DNA of 64,000 nt from positions 496,001 to 560,000 of the forward strand of contig NZ_LIPG01000007.1 of the NCBI RefSeq assembly GCF_001905505.1, read 5' to 3'. Origin of the DNA: Streptomyces sp. CB02058 (GTDB lineage Bacteria > Actinomycetota > Actinomycetes > Streptomycetales > Streptomycetaceae). The translations under genes and the position numbers were made by a program. Below, in pieces: positions 52,318-60,552 of this stretch (its first letter is position 1; each line of letters starts with the position of its first letter). A model generated the notes under the pieces. It searched no databases, had not been told where the DNA came from, and was given only the letters and a program-made list of their open reading frames with translations.

Positions 52318-52674
52318 TCAGAACAGCTCGGGATGCGATTCGAGCTGCCGCTCGGCCCCGCGCACCAGCTCCTCCGGTGCCTCCGGCGCCAGGTCGGGAT
52401 GGCGCTGCGCCCACCTGACGACGTACGGACAGAGCGGCACGACGGGCACCCCTTCGCGCCCCGCCATGGCATAGAACTCCCGCGCGAGGGCGCCCGCGAT
52501 TCCCCTGCCCTCGTGCTCCGGCTCGACGACGGTGTGCACGGCGACGAGGGCGCCGGGCTCGGGATACATCACGAAGTACGCGATGACACCCGTGGCCGAG
52601 CCGTCCTCGTACGCCACGAGCCTGCCGTGCTCCCGGTCGTCCCGGATCTCGACCGAGGTGTTCTCTGCTGCCAT
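52318..52674 (-). CDS. GNAT-family acetyltransferase (YjdJ/NATD1-like)
   Basis: A 118-residue short GNAT protein: beta-strand RLVAYEDGSATGVIAYFVMY, the acetyl-CoA-binding VVEPEHEGRGIAGALAREFY (Q/R-x-x-G-x-G/A variant) and PLCPYVVRWAQRHPDL, which is the conserved end of the NATD1/YjdJ group. It starts 34 bp after the panD stop on the same strand and is probably co-transcribed. PanZ, the GNAT that controls PanD maturation in enterobacteria, is a different GNAT subfamily, so any such role here is speculative. ATG at 52674 with GAGGGAG. Confidence 0.85.
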   Translation of the reverse strand: MAAENTSVEIRDDREHGRLVAYEDGSATGVIAYFVMYPEPGALVAVHTVVEPEHEGRGIAGALAREFYAMAGREGVPVVPLCPYVVRWAQRHPDLAPEAPEELVRGAERQLESHPELF

Positions 52675-52708
52675 GGCGGGTGCTCCCTCTTACGGGCGCG
52701 TGAGCGGG

Positions 52709-53134
52709 TCAGCTCCGTGCGGGAACGGCGTGCGGGCTGCGCTCGGTGCGTGTGCCCGGCACGGGGGCGGATGCGTCGGCACCCACTTCCACGATGCGGT
52801 TCGCGGCGTCGACATGCACGACGTTCGGCACGAGCGCCCGCGCCTCCGCGTCGTCGACCTGGGCGTAGCTGATGAGAATGACCAGGTCACCGGGGTGCAC
52901 GAGGTGTGCGGCGGCGCCGTTGATCCCGATGACACCGGAACCGCGCTCGCCCTCGATGACGTACGTCTCGAGCCTGGAGCCGTTGTCGATGTCGACGATG
53001 TGCACGAGCTCGCCCGGCAGCAGATCCGCGGCGTCCATCAGGTCGGCGTCGATGGTCACCGAACCGACGTAGTGCAGGTCGGCCTGGGTCACGGTGGCAC
53101 GGTGGATCTTGGACTTGAACATCGTTCGCATCAT
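52709..53134 (-). CDS. panD: L-aspartate 1-decarboxylase proenzyme
   Basis: A 141-residue PanD precursor that makes beta-alanine for pantothenate/CoA. It begins MMRTMFKSKIHRATVTQADL and holds the self-cleavage site Gly-Ser in YVGSVTID (Ser about residue 26), from which the pyruvoyl cofactor forms. The C terminus has about 20 extra residues beyond the usual core. ATG at 53134 with AGGAG 7 bp upstream; the adjacent ATG at 53131 is the alternative. Not linked to panB/panC. Confidence 0.95.
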   Translation of the reverse strand: MMRTMFKSKIHRATVTQADLHYVGSVTIDADLMDAADLLPGELVHIVDIDNGSRLETYVIEGERGSGVIGINGAAAHLVHPGDLVILISYAQVDDAEARALVPNVVHVDAANRIVEVGADASAPVPGTRTERSPHAVPARS

Positions 53135-53314
53135 TGCTGTACTCCTGGACATAGGCTCCCTGCCTGCGTTTTTGCAGGTCAAGTGCTGTATCCATACTTT
53201 ACAACGATTCGCATGCGCGGTCAGCTGTCCCCAGGTCTTTCAGGACTCGTGCTGCCCACTTGCCGACTCCGCTTCGCGCAGACGTGCCGTGATGGGTTGT
53301 GGGTGCCTCCGGGG

Positions 53315-55144
53315 TCACCGGGTCCGGAAGCGGCGGTGGAGGTTTCGGGCCACGTGTACGCCCGGCCCGCCGAAGCCGACGATGTCGACGCGTCCGTCGC
53401 CGGTGATGTCGGCGAGGAACCGGGGGTGACGGTCGACCCGCCAGGCGCCCGCGTCGTCGTTGTACCCGAATCCGCGGCACACCAGCTGGGCTTGCTCGAA
53501 GGTGCCGTCGCCGTTGTTGTGCGATACCCAGACGCCCTCGTTGCCGAAGCTGACGATATCTGGGGTCCCGTCGCCGGTGACGTCGGCCAGGAACCGGGGG
53601 TGCTTGTCGCCCCTCCATCCCTGGGCCTGCCCGTAGTCGTTCAGGACGAGCCGGGAGGGCTCGAACGTGCCGTCGCCGCGTCCGCGTGCGACGGTGACGC
53701 CCTGCGGACCGAAGCCGACGATGTCCGCTGCCCCGTCGCGGGTGGTGGCGACCACGAAACGGGGGTGCTCCCTGATCGAGCTCCATCCGTGGTCGACCCC
53801 GAAGTCGTCGAGGACGTAAAGAGGTTCGGCGAACGCCCCTTCCTCGTCCTGGATTGATACCCAGAGGCCGTCGTCGTGGCAGCCGACGATGTCGAGCCTG
53901 CCGTCACCCGTGGTATCGGCAAGGAAGCGCGGATGCTTGTCGACCAGCCAGCCACCGGCCTCCTCACTGTGGCCGAACGCCCGGAGGACGGGTTCGTCGG
54001 AGAGCGGTGCGAACTTCCCTTCCTCGTCCTGGATTGATACCCAGAGGCCGTCGTCGTGGCAGCCGACGATGTCGAGCCTGCCGTCACCGGTGGTATCGGC
54101 AAGGAAGCGCGGATGCTTGTCGACCAGCCAACCGCCGGCCTGTTTGCCATGGCCGAACGCCTTGAGGACCAGTTCGCCGCCTTCGGGTGTGAACGCCCCG
54201 CCCTCGTCCTGTGCGGACACCCGGACTCCGCCGGTACACAGGGCGACCACGTCGGGCCTGCCGTTGCCCGTCAGATCCACGACGGACCACAGATCCGACG
54301 AGTTCGGAGTGGCCACCCCCTGGTGCAGCGGGCGCTCGTCGTCGAACGTCCCGTCGCCCCGGCTGGACGAGGTCACGGCTCCTTTCGTGGATCTGATCCC
54401 CACGATGTCGGCCCGCCCCGTTCCCTCCGTGTCGGCGAGGAACCGCGCACCGACCCCGGCCCAGCGGCCCGGTTCCCCGCCGGGGGAAGGGGTGAGCGCG
54501 TCGTTCTTCCAGCCGGCGGTGTCCTGGTCGCTCCCGAACTTCTCCAGAACCAGCAGTACGTTGCTGAAGGAGGGCGTCGCGTCGGGTGCCGGCCGCAGTG
54601 CGCTCCGGTGGTGGGTCAGTCGCCAGGACTGGCGGCTGTTCCAGTGGCTCAGCGGCGCCCAGTCCAGCACGAGGTCGCTGGTGCGCTCCGGCTCGGCGGG
54701 GACGAGGCGCCACCGCTGGCTCTCCGCGAGGTCGTCGTACTCGCCAAGGACGATCCGGGTGTCGTCCTTCCCCGGTTCGTCGAGGTCGAGCACGGCGCCG
54801 TCGGCCACGCCCTCGATGAAGTAGAGGCCCGCTTCACCCGCGACGGGGACGAGGCGCCACTGCTGGCCCTCCTTGCCCGAGGCGTCCGACTGGCGGACGC
54901 CCTGGCCCGCAGCGGCTGGGGTGTCGAGCACTTTGCTGCCGGCCGTGTTGCGGATCACGTATGCGGGGTCGTCCTGCGAGCCCGGCACGGGGGTGAACTG
55001 CCACAGCTCCGGTCGCGGGCCGCCCTCGGGGTAGTCGCGGACGACGAGCGTCCCGTCCGCGGCCGGCGTGGCCTTGGCACCGAGGGGCCGGCCTGTGGCG
55101 GCGTTGACGATCTCCAGCTTCAGTTCTTGCGTGGGCACGGGCAT
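53315..55144 (-). CDS. Ricin-type lectin/FG-GAP propeller protein
   Basis: A 609-residue protein without signal peptide. The N-terminal half contains ricin-B-like (beta-trefoil) segments, for example QQWRLVPVAGEAGLYFIEG, followed by seven or so FG-GAP/VCBS-type repeats (HPRFLADTTGDGRLDIVG with Asp-rich DxTGDGxxDIV calcium loops) making a beta-propeller. Two blades are nearly identical at DNA level (see 53837-54130). It should bind glycans or surface proteins. ATG at 55144 after AGAGG. The neighbouring genes at 55212 and 58006 share ricin-type segments, and the middle gene at 56306 is toxin-like; the lack of a signal peptide is notable. Role unknown. Confidence 0.8.
   Translation of the reverse strand: MPVPTQELKLEIVNAATGRPLGAKATPAADGTLVVRDYPEGGPRPELWQFTPVPGSQDDPAYVIRNTAGSKVLDTPAAAGQGVRQSDASGKEGQQWRLVPVAGEAGLYFIEGVADGAVLDLDEPGKDDTRIVLGEYDDLAESQRWRLVPAEPERTSDLVLDWAPLSHWNSRQSWRLTHHRSALRPAPDATPSFSNVLLVLEKFGSDQDTAGWKNDALTPSPGGEPGRWAGVGARFLADTEGTGRADIVGIRSTKGAVTSSSRGDGTFDDERPLHQGVATPNSSDLWSVVDLTGNGRPDVVALCTGGVRVSAQDEGGAFTPEGGELVLKAFGHGKQAGGWLVDKHPRFLADTTGDGRLDIVGCHDDGLWVSIQDEEGKFAPLSDEPVLRAFGHSEEAGGWLVDKHPRFLADTTGDGRLDIVGCHDDGLWVSIQDEEGAFAEPLYVLDDFGVDHGWSSIREHPRFVVATTRDGAADIVGFGPQGVTVARGRGDGTFEPSRLVLNDYGQAQGWRGDKHPRFLADVTGDGTPDIVSFGNEGVWVSHNNGDGTFEQAQLVCRGFGYNDDAGAWRVDRHPRFLADITGDGRVDIVGFGGPGVHVARNLHRRFRTR
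53837..54130. repeat. Near-identical 114-bp duplication, 180-bp period, in the FG-GAP gene
   Basis: Bases 53837-53950 and 54017-54130 differ at one position (53909 versus 54089) and are offset by exactly 180 bp, one 60-residue propeller blade. This points to recent duplication or gene conversion of a blade. Confidence 0.9.
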
Positions 55145-55211
55145 CGTGGTGCCTCTTCCAGGCGGTTGGTGCGACGGCTCGGGACAGGTGCGGCGCGGTG
55201 GTGACCGCGGA

Positions 55212-55931
55212 TCACGTGAAGACGTGGTGGTAGGGAACGTCCCACTCGTTGGGCAGCCGCGGGTAGAAGGTGTTGATGACCGTCCCGGTGAAGTCCCCGC
55301 CCCAGTTGTAGGTGAGCCGCGCTTCGCTGTCCTTCGCCACGGTGTGGTCCTTGAACCCGAGGATGGCGTCGGGGTGGGTGATCGGCACGAAGGTGATCCC
55401 GCCCCACGGCGTCACCGTGACCACCCACAGCTGGGTGTCCTCCATCGCACCGTTCTTCCCACGCCACTTGTCGGCCACCTTGGCGGGCAGGCCCACCTGC
55501 AGGGTGTCGGCCGTGCTCTGCGGGGCGTCCTGGTGGACGGTGACGCGCCTGCGTTGCGGCTTCGGGGTTCCGTCGTCGCCCCGCCCCGTGTCCGCGTCGG
55601 CCGCACCGGCCGGCGGGGGCGTCACCTGTCCCGCAGCGCTCTCGATGAAGTACAGCGGGCGCTGGCCGAAGAAGCCCCCGGGGGTGATGTGCCAGAGGTG
55701 GCCCTGGGCCTCCTTGGTGGCCGGGTCGAGCGCGGTGGCCAACTTCACGCCCTTGTCGTGGCTGCTCGCCACCAGTTCCGCGGGCCTCAGGTAGCCGCCG
55801 TTGAAGGCGTGAACGAGCATGACCGGCCGGTTCTCGACCAGCGCGGCCACAATCGCGTTGTCGTAGCTGTTCACCGCCACCGGGCCGCCGACCACCAAAT
55901 TCGCCATTGCCGTGCGTTCTTGGGTGTACAT
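55212..55931 (-). CDS. Unknown protein with ricin-like segments
   Basis: A 239-residue protein without signal peptide. Stretches such as NAIVAALVENRPVMLVHAFN, GHLWHITPGG and TQLWVVTVTPWGG resemble beta-trefoil (ricin-like) repeats, but no full QxW set is visible. A central Pro/Gly/Asp-rich linker (about residues 103-125) divides two halves. ATG at 55931 with GAGG; a second ATG at 55907 is possible. Its neighbours are the lectin/FG-GAP gene (67 bp downstream on the same strand, perhaps co-transcribed) and the divergent toxin-like gene. Confidence 0.6.
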   Translation of the reverse strand: MYTQERTAMANLVVGGPVAVNSYDNAIVAALVENRPVMLVHAFNGGYLRPAELVASSHDKGVKLATALDPATKEAQGHLWHITPGGFFGQRPLYFIESAAGQVTPPPAGAADADTGRGDDGTPKPQRRRVTVHQDAPQSTADTLQVGLPAKVADKWRGKNGAMEDTQLWVVTVTPWGGITFVPITHPDAILGFKDHTVAKDSEARLTYNWGGDFTGTVINTFYPRLPNEWDVPYHHVFT

Positions 55932-56305
55932 CGCGGAAACCTCACCTGTTTCTCAATGTGGGGAAACAACGCCTCAGGCGCTCAGTGACATGGTTTATCA
56001 CGCGGCATTACCGCACTCTCCATCATGCGCGAGCGCAGGTGCCTCCATAACCGAATGTGCGACCGAAGCAAATAGCCCCAAAGTGGCAACATTCGAGGTC
56101 ATGGCGCTACAGCGGAGAGCAGGGAGACCCTCGATCGGGTGATCAAGAGCACCCAGGAATCTTGATCACCCGTTTGAGTGCGATGCGCATAAGTGACCAC
56201 TCCACCAAAGGGAAGCCTGTTAGCTTAATTTGCCGGAGCGTGTACAGATTCCCTTTTCGCCATTTCACCGAGTGCGGTTTCGGCCAGATCAGTCGAGGAC
56301 AGAAA
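55932..56305. other. Intergenic region between divergent genes, 374 bp
   Basis: Less G+C-rich than the surroundings. Holds the 13-bp inverted repeat at 56136-56172 and the upstream region of the toxin-like gene; no gene is called. Confidence 0.5.
56136..56172. promoter_or_regulatory. 13-bp perfect inverted repeat with 11-nt loop
   Basis: CGGGTGATCAAGA and TCTTGATCACCCG flank an 11-nt spacer, between the divergent 55931 and 56306 genes. It could be a terminator stem, or an operator of a dimeric regulator. The embedded TGATCA is itself palindromic. Confidence 0.5.
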
Positions 56306-57400
56306 TTGCCTTCCAACGCGTACAACCTGGAACGGGCCAAGCGCCAGCCGCTGACGAAGAAGAACCTGCGGGAACTCAACATCGAGCAGACCTGGCAGTC
56401 CATCCTGGAGCACCCCAACCTGGTCTACGTCGACGACTACGGGGTGCGGCACAAGCCCGTCGGCTTCTCCGTGAACAAGTCGAGCTTCGGCTCCTTCCCG
56501 GGTACGGCGTTCGGGCTGGGCTGGCTCGCCTACATGAACCTCGGGGAGCCGCTGATCGAGGAGCGGCGCAACATCACCCAGCCCCCGCCCGATACGTTCT
56601 CCTCGCGCACCTACGTCAACCGCAGCGGCTCCGACATGAACTTCACCGACTCCGTCGACTTCAACGTGTCGAACGGGGCAACCTGGTCGCTCTCGGGAGA
56701 CACCAAGCTCACCTTCGGCGGCAACGTCAGCGCCCAGCTCCAGCTCCAGCTCCAGAACAAGCTCGGCCTGAACCTTCAGGGGCAGCTGGGGACGCAGCTC
56801 AAGAACGAGATGGCGAACAAGAACGCCAACACGGTGACCAACAAGAACAGCAAGGACAGTGTGGGCGTGGACAACGCCAACACCGTCGACACCTCGGTGA
56901 GCAACGGGATGACGAACTCCGCCTCCGCCTCGATGACCGGCTCCGTGGACTTCACCACCACGGGCACCGCCTCCGGCACCGCGGGCCTCAACGCCGCCCT
57001 GGCCCAGGGCATCACGGCCTCCGTCGGCGGTTCCCTCACCACCAGCTGGGCGTCGAAATCCCAGATCTCCGGGACGGTTCCGCCGAACTCCCGCGTGGAG
57101 ACCATCGTCACGCAGCGCCGAGCCCTCAAGCAGTACACGTACGAGATCCCGGTGACCTTCTCCGGGCTGCTCGCGGTGAAGTACGACGTGCCGGTGACCG
57201 TCCTGTCTCCCCCACAGCCGGACACCTACCCCGGACTCGACGAGCTGGTCGCCCGCGACATCGCCGACCTCGGCCTGGCCGGCGGTGGTTTCCGTATGAA
57301 AGGGCTGGCCGAGGTCGTCTCCGCCCTGGAGGTACACCACACGATGTTCGACGGCGAGAGCCTGACCGACAGCGAACGAGACCTGTACAAGCAGCCGTGA
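56306..57400 (+). CDS. Candidate aerolysin/ETX-MTX2-like pore-forming protein
   Basis: A 364-residue protein with the outline of a small beta-pore-forming toxin. An N-terminal region (about residues 1-125) is followed by a long Ser/Thr/Asn-rich beta region with alternating polar and apolar residues (SVDFNVSNGATWSLSGDTKL, about 195-245 as likely amphipathic hairpin) and an I-x-G-x-VPPNSR-V-x-T segment (about residue 258), which resembles the ETX/MTX2 family pattern of VPP followed by an alternating strand. Then QYTYEIPVTFSGLLAVKYDV and a helical end. The TTG at 56306 (GAGGACAG upstream) is preferred; no signal peptide is seen. Other beta-rich proteins of this composition cannot be excluded; the call rests on pattern, not alignment. 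Confidence 0.45.
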   Translation: MPSNAYNLERAKRQPLTKKNLRELNIEQTWQSILEHPNLVYVDDYGVRHKPVGFSVNKSSFGSFPGTAFGLGWLAYMNLGEPLIEERRNITQPPPDTFSSRTYVNRSGSDMNFTDSVDFNVSNGATWSLSGDTKLTFGGNVSAQLQLQLQNKLGLNLQGQLGTQLKNEMANKNANTVTNKNSKDSVGVDNANTVDTSVSNGMTNSASASMTGSVDFTTTGTASGTAGLNAALAQGITASVGGSLTTSWASKSQISGTVPPNSRVETIVTQRRALKQYTYEIPVTFSGLLAVKYDVPVTVLSPPQPDTYPGLDELVARDIADLGLAGGGFRMKGLAEVVSALEVHHTMFDGESLTDSERDLYKQP

Positions 57401-57440
57401 CCGGCGGGCGGCACCGCCACAACGACCAGAGGTGACGACC

Positions 57441-57941
57441 ATGGTGTTCAAAAACGTCTTCGACTCCGCCGGGACAGGCGCGGGACTCTTCTCGGTGACC
57501 ACCGACGGCCACAAACCGCGACCGGGAGCGGGCGTCGACTTCGAGGACGCCGACGACGACACGTACGACGACACGACCACGAGCCTGTTCACCAGCGGGG
57601 TCCACGGGGCCTCCCACCGGGCGAAGATCGTGCAGGAACAGGCACCCGAAGCCCGGGCCATCCTGGGCTTCCTGGCCTCCTTCATCCAGACCACCCAGGC
57701 ATCCGCAGGCACCCAGGCCGCCTACGCCCAGGACCCCGGATCCGTGTCCACAGCCGCAGCAGCCGGCATGGAGAAGTCGAGCGAGACGGTGACGCAGCAC
57801 GGCGACCTGCAGAAGGACGAGGGCCTGCGGGCACCGAAGAGGGACGACTTCAAGGCGCCCGACGCCCCGGCCTCCCCCACGGCCGAAGCGCCCCCCAAGG
57901 CGCCCAAGGCCACCGCCGAGAAGCCGTCCGATCCCAAGTAG
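57441..57941 (+). CDS. Unknown acidic protein downstream of the toxin-like gene
   Basis: A 166-residue protein, 40 bp after the previous stop, so probably co-transcribed with it. Residues 25-50 are acidic (EDADDDTYDDTTT); a central helix region (KIVQEQAPEARAILGFLASF) is followed by a Lys/Pro/Ala-rich tail. No family recognised. It could be a chaperone, partner or immunity factor for the toxin-like protein, but only its position suggests this. ATG at 57441 after AGAGG. Confidence 0.6.
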   Translation: MVFKNVFDSAGTGAGLFSVTTDGHKPRPGAGVDFEDADDDTYDDTTTSLFTSGVHGASHRAKIVQEQAPEARAILGFLASFIQTTQASAGTQAAYAQDPGSVSTAAAAGMEKSSETVTQHGDLQKDEGLRAPKRDDFKAPDAPASPTAEAPPKAPKATAEKPSDPK

Positions 57942-57954
57942 GGGTCACAGGTGC

Positions 57955-57990
57955 CGAGTGGCCGGGGGCGGTACCGCCCCCGGCCACTCG
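57955..57990. terminator. 36-bp perfect palindrome, bidirectional terminator
   Basis: Arms of 17 nt around TA, left arm CGAGTGGCCGGGGGCGG, lie between the convergent genes ending at 57941 and 58006. Confidence 0.85.
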
Positions 57991-58005
57991 TGCGTACTCG
58001 TGCGT

Positions 58006-59526
58006 TCACACCGGGAGCAGCTGCCACTGCCGGTCGCGGTGGTCGCCCTGTGCCCCGTACTGCTTGACCACCGCTGGGGCGTTGGTATCGACGCGCAGCA
58101 GCAGACCGCTGTTGCGGTTCGCGATCTCGTACACCCGCGGGGTGTCCGTCACCGAACCCACCGGGATCAGCCTCCACTGCTGATGGTCGGCTGCGGTGCC
58201 TTCGTAGGCACGCTGCGCGACCACCGCCCCGTCGACGGTGCCTCCTCCGACGACCTCCAGGACCTTGCCGCTGCGCACGTTCTCGATCCGGTACAGGATG
58301 TCGGCCTCGTCCTGGCCGGACGCGATCAGCCGCCACTGCTGGTGTGCCCGGGGGGAGGCGAGGGACTGGTGGATCTCGGCGCCGTCCCTGGTGGACTCGC
58401 GCAGGACACCCATCCGCAGCCTGCTGCGGACGTTGGCCCAGGAAACCACCGTGCCTGACTCGGGCAGCCCGGCCATCCTCGCCGAGGCGACCTTACGCAC
58501 GCGGTTGTTGAGGTGGTCGGCGATGTAGAGGGTGTCGACGCAGTCCACAGCGAGCCCGAACGGGTAGTTCAACTGGGCAGCTGCGGCCGGGCCGCCGTCG
58601 CCGCCGATTCCCGCGGTGCCCTTACCGGCGAGCGTGGAGATCTTGCCGTCCGGTCCGACCTTCCGGACGCGATGGTTGTTGTAGTCGGAGATGTAGAGGG
58701 TGCCGGTGCTGTCCACGACCACCCCCAGGGGCAGGTTCAGCTGTGCGGAGGTCGCCGGGCCGCCGTCACCGCTGAACCCCGCGGTGCCCTTGCCGGCGAC
58801 CGTGCTGATGGTCCCGTCGGCCGCGACCTTGCGGACACGGTGGTTGTTCCCATCGGTGATGTAGAGGATGTCCGCGTCATCCACCGCCAATGCGTACGGG
58901 CGATTCAGCTGAGCTGAGGCCGCCGGGCCATCGTCTCCCTTGAATCCCGCTGCACCGTTCCCAGCGACCGTACTGATCTTCCCGTCCGTGCCGATCTTCC
59001 GGACCCGGTTGTTGCTGTGGTCGGAAATGTAGAGGGCGCCGGAGCTGTCCACCGCCACCCCCAACGGATAGTTCAACTGGGCCTTGGCGGCAGGACCGCC
59101 ATCACCGCTGAACCCTGCGGTGCCCGTTCCGGCAACTGTGTCGATCTTCCCATCAGGGGTGATCACCCGGACCCGGTGGTTGGCGGCGTCGGTGACGTAG
59201 ACACTGCCCGCAGCGTCCACCGCCACCTCACGCGGGCAGTTCAGCAGGGCCGAAACAGCGGGACCGCCGTCACCCCGGTAGCCGGCACCGGTACCGGCGA
59301 CCGTGCTGATCTTCCCGTCCGTGCTGATCTTCCGGACCCGGTGGTTGTTGTAGTCGGAGAAGTAGAGGCTGCCGGTGCTGTCCAGCGCAATGCCGTACGG
59401 GCGGTTCAGCTGAGCCGCGACGGCCGGCTCGTTGTCTCCCTTGAACCCCGCGACCCCCGTCCCCGCGACCGTGCTGATGTCAGGATCGAAATTCTCGCCG
59501 CCGGCTTCCGTCCCAGCAATGCTCAT
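58006..59526 (-). CDS. NHL propeller with ricin-type lectin domain
   Basis: A 506-residue protein without signal peptide. Residues 10-360 contain six to seven NHL repeats of the form STVAGTGxAGFxGDGGPA...LNxPxGVAVD...LYxSDxxNxRVRKI, which fold into a beta-propeller; about 370-506 form a ricin-B-like beta-trefoil with QQWRLIASGQDEADILYRIE and QQWRLIPVG repeats. The ATG at 59526 with AAAGGG 6 nt upstream is the likely start. It mirrors the lectin/propeller protein at 53315 with a different propeller type, and both face the toxin-like gene; perhaps the set binds host or competitor glycans. No catalytic residues seen. Confidence 0.83.
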   Translation of the reverse strand: MSIAGTEAGGENFDPDISTVAGTGVAGFKGDNEPAVAAQLNRPYGIALDSTGSLYFSDYNNHRVRKISTDGKISTVAGTGAGYRGDGGPAVSALLNCPREVAVDAAGSVYVTDAANHRVRVITPDGKIDTVAGTGTAGFSGDGGPAAKAQLNYPLGVAVDSSGALYISDHSNNRVRKIGTDGKISTVAGNGAAGFKGDDGPAASAQLNRPYALAVDDADILYITDGNNHRVRKVAADGTISTVAGKGTAGFSGDGGPATSAQLNLPLGVVVDSTGTLYISDYNNHRVRKVGPDGKISTLAGKGTAGIGGDGGPAAAAQLNYPFGLAVDCVDTLYIADHLNNRVRKVASARMAGLPESGTVVSWANVRSRLRMGVLRESTRDGAEIHQSLASPRAHQQWRLIASGQDEADILYRIENVRSGKVLEVVGGGTVDGAVVAQRAYEGTAADHQQWRLIPVGSVTDTPRVYEIANRNSGLLLRVDTNAPAVVKQYGAQGDHRDRQWQLLPV

Positions 59527-59629
59527 CGTCATCCCTTTACTCTTCACCGGCCGCCCACTACAGCCGGTTCCAGATCGATTCCAACAAGACATGCGGGCAC
59601 CCGGCCTGCAAAGTCACCAATGGGTGCCT

Positions 59630-60015
59630 TCACGCATTGCGTTGACGCAAGCCCCGCAGGCCCTCATGGCTGAGCCGCGGAGTCGACGGCCGGATGGACT
59701 CCGCGGCTCGGCAGACTTCGGTCAGGTTCCGGATCCCCGGCTGTGAGCCCTGTGCCACGGCGGGTGTCTCTCCGGAAAACGCAACGCCGGCCTGGCGGAA
59801 GCCCTCCAGGGTCGACGCAGTCGCGCCAGGGGCGACGCCAACCGAGTGGTCCAGGAGCACCCGGGCGCGAAAGCCGGCCTTGACGGCGTCCAACGCTGTC
59901 GCCCTCACACAGTGGTCGGTGGCGATGCCCACCACATCGGCGTCTTCCACCCCGCGGGCGCGCGGCCAGTCGGCAGGAGGTGTGCCGTGTTCGTCGGCTC
60001 CTTCGAAGCCGCTCC
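59630..60015 (-). pseudogene. Truncated nicotinamidase (isochorismatase family), C-terminal part
   Basis: The frame from about 60013 down contains SGFEGADEHGTPPADWPRARG and VVGIATDHCVRATALDAVKA, including the catalytic Cys of nicotinamidase/PncA-type enzymes, followed by VLLDHSVGVAPGATASTLEGF. The N-terminal half, with the Asp and metal-binding residues, is missing: upstream of 60015 the sequence turns into the end of an IS-like element. A broken gene. Confidence 0.8.
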
Positions 60016-60120
60016 GAGCGGGTGGTTCGTGAGTCTTTGAATGGGTTTGCTGTCGCCTGATGGTGTGGTGGCGGGGCAGAATCCGCCGGTCCGCGGTTGG
60101 TGATCTGGTGCTGTGATCGG

Positions 60121-60183
60121 ATGAGTGAACGCAAGCCGCACCCGAGTGACTTATCGGACGAGCAGTGGTCGTTGATCGAGCCG
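60121..60183 (+). pseudogene. IS5-type transposase N-terminal fragment
   Basis: From ATG 60121 the frame reads MSERKPHPSDLSDEQWSLIE, the N terminus of IS5-family transposases, for about 20 codons, then changes to unrelated sequence. The 100 bp before it are probably the left end of the IS that truncated the nicotinamidase gene. Confidence 0.7.
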
Positions 60184-60198
60184 GAACACGCCGCCCGG

Positions 60199-60540
60199 GC
60201 CTTGGCCGACGACCTCCGTGCACAGATCGACGGCCTGCGGAGCCGATTGCGACAGGCCGAGCCCGTACCTGGAGCACCTCGCGATCACCCGCAAGACCGT
60301 CACCGGCCTCGCCGACCGGCTTCCGGCTGTCGCGCCGGATCTGCCGGAGCACCCGGACTGTCCCCGCATCCTCGACGCCTTCAACCACGCGACCGGGCCG
60401 CTACGAGCCAAGAACGCCTGCGAAGCCCTCGGCCACGAACTGTTGCCGAAGAACGTAGAAGGCGCCCGCGCCAAGCTGAAACGCCTGGTCAAGCTCGGTA
60501 TCCTCACCGAGGCCGACACCGGAAACCTCGCGAGAAGGCC
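60199..60540 (+). pseudogene. Frameshifted remnant of a small transposon-linked protein
   Basis: LADDLRAQIDGLRSRLRQAE in one frame continues in another as YLEHLAITRKTVTGLADRLP and then HELLPKNVEGARAKLKRLVK. It looks like a single ancestral helical protein interrupted by a frameshift near 60262. Such short proteins occur next to IS elements in streptomycetes. Confidence 0.55.
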
Positions 60541-60552
60541 GAAGCCGGACAC

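Noticed and set aside
53315..59526. Prophage tail or contractile injection system
   Set aside because: No sheath, tube, baseplate, spike or AAA ATPase genes are present; only lectin, propeller and toxin-like proteins.
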